Source: an uncultured Arcobacter sp.
Lineage (GTDB): Bacteria; Campylobacterota; Campylobacteria; Campylobacterales; Arcobacteraceae
Length of the DNA stretch: 6,554 nucleotides
Reading direction: 5' to 3'
Assembly (NCBI GenBank): GCA_913062735.1
Contig: CAJXWI010000147.1
Coordinates: forward strand, 1 to 6,554
The notes beneath the pieces are model-generated. The model had not been told where the DNA came from. It worked only from the letters and a program-made list of their open reading frames with translations, and made no database searches. The position numbers and the translations under genes are program-made. Positions 1 through 6,554 of this stretch are shown one piece after another. Every line of letters starts with the position of its first letter. The first letter of the stretch is position 1.

Positions 1-756
1 AATGATACTCCAACTGATTCACCTGTTATTGCAGGGATTGCTACTATTAGAGGGGAACCTGTAACATTAATCAACCTTGACACTTGGTTGGGTAATCCAG
101 TACTAGAGACATTGGAATACAAATTAATTATTTTTTGTGAATTTAATCATAAAAAAGTTGGTTTTTTAATTAAAGATATGCTTGATATTGTTGAAAAAAC
201 AACAGAAGATTTAAGACATACAGAAGAACAAAATTCAAAAATTACCTATACTACTTATGTAAAAGTACATGATAAAGAACAATTATGTACAGTATTTAAT
301 GCTGAACAATTATTAAAAGATATTGGTTGGACAGATGATGGAAGTGAAGCCTTAGAAAAATATGTTGATAAACCATTAGCTTCAACTAAAGTAATTTTAG
401 CTGCTGAAGATTCAGGAGTAGCAAGAGAAATTTTAATTAAATTCTTTGAAAAAGCGCAGTTAAAATACGAAGTATATAAAAATGGTGGGGATTTAATTGA
501 TCGATTATCAGAAATTAGTCCTGCGGATGTTGCTTTGGTTATTACTGATATTGAAATGCCAGGTACGGATGGATATCAAGTAGCATCACATATTAAAGGT
601 TCGGCTGCTTTATCCCATATTCCTATTATTGTAAATTCATCAATGACGACAGAAGCTGTTAGAAATAAAATGGCAGTTATTGGAGTAGATGATTTTATTG
701 GTAAAACAGATATAGCTGCTTTATATACAGCTACAAAAAACCTCATTATTCCTTAA
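1..756 (+). CDS. cheV: Chemotaxis coupling protein CheV (CheW-receiver fusion), 5' end missing
   Basis: The frame is open from base 1, so the gene begins before the window; 251 codons are visible before TAA at 754-756. Visible residues 1 to about 115 form the C-terminal part of a CheW-like domain, which couples chemoreceptors to the CheA kinase (IRGEPVTLINLDTWLG, then KKVGFLIKDMLDIVE). Residues about 130-250 form a response-regulator receiver domain. It has the acidic pair E136/D137 (AAEDSG), the predicted phosphorylation site D183 (TDIEMPG, codon 547-549), the switch Ser in VNSSM and the conserved K235 (FIGKTD). The CheW-then-receiver order defines CheV, a cytoplasmic protein at receptor arrays whose phosphorylation is thought to tune adaptation. 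The family is usually a little over 300 residues, so roughly 60-70 are missing. All receiver active-site residues are present. A TTG at 88 is only an internal Leu codon. It converges on argH. Confidence 0.93.
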   Translation, partial: NDTPTDSPVIAGIATIRGEPVTLINLDTWLGNPVLETLEYKLIIFCEFNHKKVGFLIKDMLDIVEKTTEDLRHTEEQNSKITYTTYVKVHDKEQLCTVFNAEQLLKDIGWTDDGSEALEKYVDKPLASTKVILAAEDSGVAREILIKFFEKAQLKYEVYKNGGDLIDRLSEISPADVALVITDIEMPGTDGYQVASHIKGSAALSHIPIIVNSSMTTEAVRNKMAVIGVDDFIGKTDIAALYTATKNLIIP

Positions 757-783
757 TATTAGATGATTTTCATCTAATATTAA
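753..783. terminator. Hairpin at the convergent cheV/argH junction, possible bidirectional terminator
   Basis: There is a perfect 14-bp inverted repeat: TTAATATTAGATGA (753-766), loop TTT, and its complement at 770-783. It includes the cheV stop codon and ends 8 bp before the argH stop. Its position between converging genes suggests a shared 3'-end structure. Neither side has a clean run of T immediately after the stem; the plus side reads TCAGGCACTTATTTT. Efficient intrinsic termination is therefore uncertain, and it may act mainly as a 3'-end stabilising hairpin. Confidence 0.6.
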
Positions 784-791
784 TCAGGCAC

Positions 792-2171
792 TTATTTTAA
801 CCACTCTTTAAACTCATTAATTTGATTTTGCGTTTGTAATGTAGATGTTCCACCAAACGATGTTCTTGCATTCATTGAAGCTCTTAAATCTAAAAACATA
901 AGTATTTCTTCATTAATATCTTTTATCTTATCATTTGATGATCGTATTTCTTCTAAAGACAGTTCACTGATATCTTTATTTAAATTATTTGCAACAGCCA
1001 CTACATCTTTTGTAATATAATAAGCGCTTCTAAAAGGCATATTTTCATTTGTTACTAAATAATCAGCCAAATCAGTTGCAGATAAATGACCAATTTTACA
1101 AGCATTTTCCATGTTCGGAACATTTATTATCATTGTTTTAATTACTTCATTTAAAATACTTAAAGAAATTTCAATGGTTTTAACAGAATCAAAAACACCT
1201 TCTTTATCTTCTTGTGTATCTTTATTATAAGCTAAAGGAAGACCTTTCATTACTGTTAAAAGTGAAATTAAATTTCCATAAACTCTTCCTGTTTTACCTC
1301 TTAATAATTCAGGTACATCTGGATTCTTTTTTTGAGGCATAATAGAAGAAGTAGTTGCATATTCATCGCTCATTCGCAAAAACTGAAATTCATAAGAAGA
1401 CCAAAGAATTAACTCTTCAGATATTCTAGAAATATGCATCATAGAAGTAGAAATATTAAATAAAATTTCTAAAGCAAAATCTCTATCGCTAACTGTATCT
1501 AAAGCACAAGATGTAGGTTTTGAAAAACCAAGCAGTTCTGCTGTTCTATCGCGGTTAATATTATGAGGCGTTCCTGCAAGTGCGGCTGAGCCCAAAGCGG
1601 ATACATCATTTCTTTTATATGAGCTTTCATATCTGTCATAGTCTCTTTTAAACATATTTGCATAAGCCAACATATGATAACCAAAGTTAATAGGTTGAGC
1701 ATGTTGTAAGTGAGTCATTCCAGGAATCAATGTTTTAGTATGTTTGGAAGCGAGATCAACAAAAGTATCAACAAGCGTTTTCGTTTGTTCCATTATTGAA
1801 ATATTTTTTTCTTTTACATAGAGTCTAAAATCACTTGCAACTTGATCGTTTCTACTTCTTGCTGTATGCAGTCTTTTTCCAGCTTCTCCAATAATTTGAG
1901 TCAACCTTGATTCTATTGCCATATGAATATCTTCATGCTCAATTTTAAAAACAAATTTTCCTTCTTCAATTTCTTCTTTTACTTGTAATAAACCATCTTC
2001 TATTGATTTTTGATCTTCTTTACTAATAATTCCTTGTTCTTCTAACATAATACTATGAGCAATAGAGCCTCTTATATCTTGGGAATATAGTTCTTTATCA
2101 AATAAAACAGATGCATTAAATTCATCTAATAATTGTGCGTTGGTATTTTTTAAAATTTGTTCTTGTGCCAT
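792..2171 (-). CDS. argH: Argininosuccinate lyase
   Basis: ArgH catalyses the last step of arginine biosynthesis, splitting argininosuccinate into arginine and fumarate in the cytoplasm. The 459-residue length is normal for this homotetrameric family of the fumarase/aspartase superfamily. Visible motifs are [10 protein letters not shown] (102-111, substrate binding), THLQHAQP (153-160, with the catalytic-region His154) and the superfamily signature [10 protein letters not shown] (275-284), whose flexible loop carries the catalytic Ser. The start ATG at 2169-2171 is supported by AAAGG six bases upstream (2178-2182). The gene lies downstream of nifU on the same strand, but a terminator and its own promoter candidates separate them, so it is probably a separate transcript. 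No damage is seen; identification is firm. Confidence 0.97.
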   Translation of the reverse strand: MAQEQILKNTNAQLLDEFNASVLFDKELYSQDIRGSIAHSIMLEEQGIISKEDQKSIEDGLLQVKEEIEEGKFVFKIEHEDIHMAIESRLTQIIGEAGKRLHTARSRNDQVASDFRLYVKEKNISIMEQTKTLVDTFVDLASKHTKTLIPGMTHLQHAQPINFGYHMLAYANMFKRDYDRYESSYKRNDVSALGSAALAGTPHNINRDRTAELLGFSKPTSCALDTVSDRDFALEILFNISTSMMHISRISEELILWSSYEFQFLRMSDEYATTSSIMPQKKNPDVPELLRGKTGRVYGNLISLLTVMKGLPLAYNKDTQEDKEGVFDSVKTIEISLSILNEVIKTMIINVPNMENACKIGHLSATDLADYLVTNENMPFRSAYYITKDVVAVANNLNKDISELSLEEIRSSNDKIKDINEEILMFLDLRASMNARTSFGGTSTLQTQNQINEFKEWLK

Positions 2172-2204
2172 AACTAACCTTTTGTTTAACGTTTTTACAT
2201 ATTT

Positions 2205-2237
2205 ATTATAGTGCTAAATTTTGGCGATATTATAACA
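2205..2237 (-). promoter_or_regulatory. argH promoter candidates (two -10 elements)
   Basis: On the minus strand an extended -10, TGTTATAAT, lies at 2237-2229. A second perfect TATAAT lies at 2210-2205, closer to the gene. No good -35 is seen at the usual distance from the extended -10, which is typical of Campylobacterota, where -35 boxes are weak. Both lie after the nifU terminator and before argH, so they fit independent transcription of argH. Which one is used cannot be told from sequence. Confidence 0.55.
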
Positions 2238-2269
2238 TAGAAAGTCTAAGCATACAGAGGAGGGTTTGT

Positions 2270-2313
2270 TTAAAAAAGAAGAAATTAATAAAGAGAAATT
2301 CTCTTTATTAATT
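2270..2313 (-). terminator. Rho-independent terminator of the nifS-nifU unit
   Basis: A perfect 15-bp inverted repeat (arms 2283-2297 and 2299-2313, about central A2298; in practice a 13-bp stem with a 5-nt loop) is followed on the minus strand by a T-rich tract (positions 2282 down to 2270, including six T in a row). The stem takes in part of the nifU stop codon, so termination is immediately after the gene. The stem is AT-rich but long, as is common in such genomes. It separates nifSU transcription from argH. Confidence 0.82.
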
Positions 2314-3292
2314 AGATAGGTAAGATTCTAATGTTTTCATCAACTTTGTCTTTTAATACAGACTCAATTGCATATAGTGTCCCAGTTGATCCTGAATCAC
2401 AACCATTACAAGCACCTAAATATCTGATATAGATATCGTAATGAGGCGTATTATCTTTAATATCAATAATTTCCATATTACCACCATCCATAACTAACAT
2501 AGGTCTAATATCAGTATCTAATACAGCATCTACTGCTTTGATTCTTTGAACAATAGTCATAGTATCAAAAGAAGCTTCACCATTTTGGCTAGCATCTGCT
2601 GCATTTTTTAATTTTTCAGATGCCATTTCAAGTCTAGTATCTTTTAAAATATCAACTAAATACCATTCTCTGTCTTCATGACCACCTGGTTTAATACATG
2701 ATTTACAAAAAGCACCTGCTTTTGTATAGTCTGTAATTTCTTCAACCGAAGTTAAATCATTAATTCTAATTACTTCTTGAATCGTTCCTAAAGAAACTCT
2801 TGCACACTCACAAACCATAATTTCTGATTCGAAAGATTCCATATCAACGCCTTTGTACTCAGCCGCTGCTTTTTTAATTACATCGTATGCCATTACAGAA
2901 CAATGCATTTTTTGAGGAGGAACAGCAGGAGTATCTGCATTATCTCTTAAAGCAAACTCAACATCAATATTTGTAATCTTAACTGCTTCATCTACTGTTT
3001 TACCAATACATAATTCAGCCATAACATCTGAAGATGCTATTGCAGTACCACAACCAAAAGATTTGAATTTTGATTCTTCAATTACGTTTGTATCTTCATT
3101 TACTGCCCAGTATAATCGTACAGCATCTCCACATGATTCCGCACCAAAGTCAGCAATAATTAATTTTGACTTTAATTCTTTTGCTCTCTCTTCTGTGATT
3201 TCACCTTGATGAAGTGGATCATCCATTCTTTTAATAACATTGTTTGAATATTCGTCCCAAATTGAACCGCTTACTAAATCGCCTTTTGCCAT
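2312..3292 (-). CDS. nifU: Three-domain NifU Fe-S cluster scaffold protein
   Basis: NifU is a scaffold on which NifS-derived sulfur and iron are assembled into clusters before delivery to target proteins. The 326-residue protein has all three NifU parts. The N-terminal IscU-like domain (about 1-145) carries scaffold cysteines C54 (ESCGD, with D56), C81 (FGCGTAIASS) and C131 (MHCSVMAYD). A central BFD-like [2Fe-2S] domain (about 155-205) carries C161, C163, C196 and C199. The C-terminal Nfu domain (about 245-326) has DGGN (269-272) and the C295-x-x-C298 pair. All expected cluster ligands are present. The start is backed by a strong AAAGGA (3299-3304) six bases before ATG. It follows nifS by 24 nt, clearly one operon. 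In Helicobacter and relatives this pair serves general Fe-S assembly, and no nitrogenase gene is seen here. Confidence 0.97.
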   Translation of the reverse strand: MAKGDLVSGSIWDEYSNNVIKRMDDPLHQGEITEERAKELKSKLIIADFGAESCGDAVRLYWAVNEDTNVIEESKFKSFGCGTAIASSDVMAELCIGKTVDEAVKITNIDVEFALRDNADTPAVPPQKMHCSVMAYDVIKKAAAEYKGVDMESFESEIMVCECARVSLGTIQEVIRINDLTSVEEITDYTKAGAFCKSCIKPGGHEDREWYLVDILKDTRLEMASEKLKNAADASQNGEASFDTMTIVQRIKAVDAVLDTDIRPMLVMDGGNMEIIDIKDNTPHYDIYIRYLGACNGCDSGSTGTLYAIESVLKDKVDENIRILPI

Positions 3293-3316
3293 ATTATATC
3301 CTTTTACTTTTCTATT

Positions 3317-4522
<1,206 letters not shown>

Positions 4523-4549
4523 TTATCCTAAAATATTGATGCTTCTGAT

Positions 4550-4568
4550 TTTGAGAATCGCTCTCAAA
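4550..4568 (-). other. Small hairpin in the predicted nifS leader
   Basis: TTTGAGA (4550-4556) and TCTCAAA (4562-4568) form a perfect 7-bp inverted repeat with a 5-nt loop. If transcription starts near 4590 it lies in the nifS 5' untranslated region, about 20 bp before the ribosome binding site. It is too short for a firm role and could be chance. Confidence 0.3.
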
Positions 4569-4595
4569 GTACCACCAATTCATTAATTTAGATGG

Positions 4596-4626
4596 ATTAT
4601 AATCTAAATAGGATAAAAATTGTCTT
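4596..4626 (-). promoter_or_regulatory. nifS-nifU promoter
   Basis: On the minus strand a perfect TATAAT lies at 4601-4596. A partial -35 match, AAGACA (4626-4621), lies 19 bp upstream, a long but tolerable spacing. Transcription would start near 4590, giving a leader of about 73 nt. The operator copy at 4605-4632 covers the spacer and -35 region, so a bound repressor would block polymerase. Confidence 0.6.
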
Positions 4627-4632
4627 AATTAA
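4605..4632. promoter_or_regulatory. Operator copy at the nifS promoter (imperfect palindrome)
   Basis: This 28-bp stretch is identical at 25 positions to the sufB-side operator (4837-4864). Differences are at 4614 (T for C), 4625 (T for C) and 4628 (A for T). They leave the right half-site GTC intact but turn the left GAC into GAT, and the palindrome falls to 9 of 12 paired positions. It sits between the -35 and -10 of nifS, which fits repression. The asymmetry suggests weaker binding than at sufB. Repressor identity is inferred from the core shared with the sufB copy. Confidence 0.65.
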
Positions 4633-4672
4633 AAACATTATCATTTTGCCATTACTTTTTGTAACATCCAGA

Positions 4673-4703
4673 CATATAAATAAGCATATATATTATTTAT
4701 ATG
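4673..4703. repeat. 11-bp inverted repeat in mid-intergenic region, role unknown
   Basis: CATATAAATAA (4673-4683) is perfectly repeated in inverse at 4693-4703 around the 9-nt spacer GCATATATA. It lies far from both promoters and shares no core with the two operators. It could be a second regulator's site, an AT-rich cruciform or a weak terminator for stray transcripts. In so AT-rich a spacer chance is also possible. Confidence 0.45.
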
Positions 4704-4804
4704 GACTTTTCTTGGCTTTTATCGCGCTTTGGCATTTTTAAATTTTCAATCTTTATATATTTACTTTCCTCTTTGATATTTTGTAAATAATAATATTTTC
4801 ACTC

Positions 4805-4832
4805 TTGTAATTTAATTTAATTATGTTACACT
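4805..4832 (+). promoter_or_regulatory. sufB promoter with extended -10
   Basis: TGTTACACT (4824-4832) is an extended -10 (TG, one base, then TACACT, 4 of 6 to consensus). TTGTAA at 4805-4810, 16 bp upstream, could serve as -35. The predicted start is near 4839, so the mRNA leader would be about 40 nt. The perfect operator begins at the end of the -10 and runs over the start site, a classic repressing position. Confidence 0.6.
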
Positions 4833-4869
4833 TTCTTAAATAGGACAAAAATTGTCCTATTTAAGAAAG
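4831..4869. promoter_or_regulatory. Perfect 18-bp palindromic operator at sufB, IscR type-1-like
   Basis: CTTTCTTAAATAGGACAA (4831-4848) is followed by AAA and its exact complement (4852-4869). The inner core, GAC then seven bases then GTC, reads GACnRWWWYnGTC. From memory this matches the skeleton and spacing of the E. coli IscR type-1 site, although the outer bases differ. The right arm also supplies most of the sufB ribosome binding site (AAAGG, 4866-4870). Seen: the palindrome and its second copy at nifS. Inferred: binding by an Rrf2-family Fe-S sensor such as IscR, whose gene is not in this window. Confidence 0.75.
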
Positions 4870-4878
4870 GCAGTATTA

Positions 4879-6310
4879 ATGAATAAGAAAATTGATAAAA
4901 TATTAAAAGAAGATTATAAACTTGGTTTTGAAACCTTGGTTGAATCTGAAACATTTCCCCCTGGTTTAAATGAAGAAGTCATCAAAGCCATATCTCAAAA
5001 AAAGGACGAACCTTAGCTGGTTATTGGACTTTAGATTAAAAGCATATAAAGCATGGTTAAAAATGGAAGAACCCTCATGGGCAACACTTGAATATCAAAA
5101 AATAGATTTTCAGAATATATCCTATTTTTCAGCTCCTAAAGCTGCGCTTAACTCCCTTGATGAAGTAGATCCAGAAATTTTAAAAACCTATGAGAAGCTT
5201 GGTATCTCTTTAGAAGAACAAAAACTTTTAGCAGGTGTTGCAGTTGATGCTGTATTTGATTCAGTATCTATTAAAACTACCTATCAAGAAGAACTTGAAA
5301 AACTAGGAATTATATTCTGTTCTATTTCAGAAGCCTCACAAAAATATCCAGATTTATTAAAAAAATATATGGCTTCTGTTGTTCCAGTACGAGACAATTA
5401 TTTTGCCTGCTTGAATTCTGCTGTTTTTACTGATGGTTCTTTTGTTTACATTCCTCCAAATGTTACTTGTCCTATGGAACTCTCAACCTACTTTAGAATT
5501 AATGCTTTAAATACAGGTCAGTTTGAACGAACTATTATCATTGCAGATGAGAATTCTTATGTTTCTTATAATGAAGGCTGTTCCGCACCTACTAGAGATG
5601 AGAGTCAATTACATGCAGCTGTTGTAGAACTCATTATTTTAAAAGATGCCAAAATAAAATACTCAACTATTCAAAATTGGTATCCAGGAGATGAAAATGG
5701 AAAGGGTGGTATTTATAATTTTGTAACAAAAAGAGCAAAATGTTTAGGTGAGAATTCAAAAGTATCTTGGACACAAGTTGAAACAGGCTCATTAATTACT
5801 TGGAAATATCCTTCATGTATATTAAAAGGGGATAATTCTGTAGGAGAATTTTACTCTGTTGCCATAACAAGTAAAAGACAGCAAGCAGATACGGGATCAA
5901 AAATGATTCATATAGGTAAAAATACCAAATCAACTATTATTTCAAAAGGGATTTCTGCTTTAAGAGGTGTTAATTCCTATAGAGGCTTAGTAAGAGTTTC
6001 TAAAAATGCAAAAAATGCAAGGAATTATTCTGCTTGTGATTCTTTATTGATAGGAAATACCTGTTCTGCTAATACTTATCCTTACCATGATGTTAAAAAT
6101 GCTTCTTCTATAGTCGAACATGAAGCTACTACGTCTAAAATATCAGATGAGCAATTGTTCTTTTTAAAACAAAGAGGAATAAATGAAGAAAATGCTGTTT
6201 CTATGATTGTTAATGGTTTTTGTAAAGAAGTTTTACAACAACTTCCTATGGAATTTGCGGTAGAGGCACAAAAATTAGTCGGTATAAGCTTAGAAGGAAG
6301 TGTGGGATAA
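4879..6310 (+). CDS. sufB: Fe-S cluster assembly scaffold SufB, interrupted by a +1 frame change after codon 45
   Basis: SufB with SufC and SufD forms the cytoplasmic SUF scaffold that builds Fe-S clusters, mainly under iron limitation or oxidative stress. The start ATG 4879-4881 has AAAGG eight bases upstream. Codons 1-45 (4879-5013) give a normal SufB N-terminus ending ISQKKDEP, then TAG (5014-5016). Reading resumes in the +1 frame at AGC 5015 with [20 protein letters not shown] and runs 431 codons to TAA 6308-6310. The joined product is 476 residues (E. coli SufB: 495) and matches across the join without loss or gain of a residue (E. coli NEPEWMLEFRL). Family features, joined numbering: EGCSAP with C234, [10 protein letters not shown] with C313, ACDS with C386 (equivalent of E. 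coli C405), and VEHEATTS with H414/E415 (equivalents of H433/E434). No other lesion is seen. It may be a recoded gene, a fresh mutant, or carry a sequence error. Confidence 0.9.
5002..5017 (+). promoter_or_regulatory. Candidate programmed +1 frameshift site in sufB
   Basis: The stretch reads AAGGA (5002-5006), CGAA, CCT (5011-5013), TAG (5014-5016), C. Slippage of the proline tRNA from CCT to CTT (5012-5014) puts AGC in the A site and continues the SufB frame exactly. The parts parallel the prfB site of RF2: an internal Shine-Dalgarno-like sequence a few bases upstream, a shift codon and a stop followed by C. Counting by hand, the Shine-Dalgarno register is within about one base of prfB. The last residues before the stop are Glu-Pro, a pair known to slow termination. 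The same site would also arise from a one-base T insertion. Confidence 0.5.
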
Positions 6311-6554
6311 TGTTAAAAATAAATCAATTAAATGCGAAGATTGATAATAAACAAATTCTAAAAGGATTTTCTCTTAATATTAATCCTGGTGAAGTGCATG
6401 CAATTATGGGTCCAAATGGATCCGGTAAAAGTACATTATCAAACATTTTATCAGGAAAAAAAGGGTACGAAGTTTCTGGAGAAATCCTATTTGAAGACAA
6501 AGATTTGTTTGAACTTGAAACGGAGGAAAGAGCCCACAAAGGTATCTTTTTAGC
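6310..6554 (+). CDS. sufC: SufC, ATPase of the SUF complex, 3' end outside window
   Basis: SufC is the ABC-type ATPase that binds SufB and SufD and drives the conformational change needed for cluster assembly; despite its fold it is cytoplasmic and not a transporter. The visible 81 residues contain the N-terminal beta strands and the Walker A motif GPNGSGKST (34-42), followed by [20 protein letters not shown], typical of SufC. Walker B and the ABC signature lie beyond the window. Its ATG shares base 6310 with the sufB stop TAA, so the two are likely translationally coupled. AAGGA (6294-6298) lies 11 bases upstream. sufD and a sulfur donor would be expected next but cannot be seen. The gene continues past the window edge and is not truncated in fact. 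Confidence 0.95.
   Translation, partial: MLKINQLNAKIDNKQILKGFSLNINPGEVHAIMGPNGSGKSTLSNILSGKKGYEVSGEILFEDKDLFELETEERAHKGIFL

Noticed and set aside
88..90. TTG at 88 as the start of the cheV-family gene
   Set aside because: The frame is open upstream to base 1 and encodes conserved CheW-domain sequence, so the TTG is internal.
1499..1702. 67-codon open frame on the minus strand
   Set aside because: It lies wholly within argH in another frame, and the argH frame carries clear conserved motifs.
4633..4646. Fur-box-like sequence (minus strand TGATAATG)
   Set aside because: Only about one half-site matches the GATAAT-type repeat; AT-rich DNA gives this by chance.
4711..4739. Short direct repeat (TTGGC-TTTT and TTGGCATTTTT) as a hairpin or regulatory repeat
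   Set aside because: It cannot pair with itself, the copies are very short and T-rich, and there is no other copy near a promoter.
4957..4961. Run of five C as an indel point
   Set aside because: The frame is correct for SufB both before and after this run.
4997..5003. Run of seven A as the place of the frame change
   Set aside because: The codons after the run (AAG GAC GAA CCT) still give the expected KDEP, so the change falls after CCT, not in the homopolymer.
4970..5014. ATG at 4970 as the true start of SufB in the second frame
   Set aside because: The first 15 codons from this ATG do not resemble SufB, whereas the overlapping first frame encodes the family's N-terminus right up to the join. 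There is also a good ribosome binding site before 4879.
6324..6539. 71-codon open frame on the minus strand
   Set aside because: It lies opposite the start of sufC, whose Walker A motif shows the plus-strand frame is real.

Overview
The window is AT-rich and looks like a chromosomal segment of a Campylobacterota member, probably of the Arcobacter group. That placement rests on inference. The base composition fits. NifU is a single three-domain protein beside a NifS-type desulfurase, the arrangement epsilon-class bacteria use for housekeeping Fe-S assembly. A CheV coupling protein is also present. No marker gene here fixes the genus.

Layout. (1) Positions 1-756, plus strand: the 3' part of cheV, a chemotaxis CheW-receiver fusion. 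(2) Positions 792-2171, minus strand: argH, converging on cheV, with a 14-bp hairpin at the junction. (3) Positions 2172-2311: a strong minus-strand terminator after nifU, followed by the argH promoter. (4) Positions 2312-4516, minus strand: nifS then nifU, one transcription unit with a 24-nt gap. (5) Positions 4517-4878: a 362-bp divergent control region. It holds two near-identical copies of a palindromic operator, one at each promoter, plus an unexplained 11-bp inverted repeat between them. (6) Positions 4879-6310, plus strand: sufB, read in two frames. (7) Position 6310 to the window end: the start of sufC, overlapping the sufB stop by one base.

How they work together. NifS releases sulfur from cysteine and NifU builds and passes on clusters. 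SufB and SufC are core parts of the SUF scaffold complex, so two Fe-S assembly machineries lie back to back. The operator copies match at 25 of 28 positions. Their GAC-N7-GTC core has the spacing of an IscR type-1 site, so one Fe-S-sensing Rrf2-family repressor may control both directions.

The most notable feature is in sufB. Codons 1-45 are in one frame, then a stop, and the remaining 431 codons are in the +1 frame. The join falls exactly at CCT TAG C (5011-5017). It is preceded by an internal Shine-Dalgarno-like AAGGA and a Glu-Pro pair before the stop. This closely resembles the prfB (RF2) programmed +1 frameshift site. Either sufB expression is recoded, or there is a one-base insertion (real mutation or sequence error) that happens to fall in a convincing frameshift context. 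Comparing orthologous sequences would decide.
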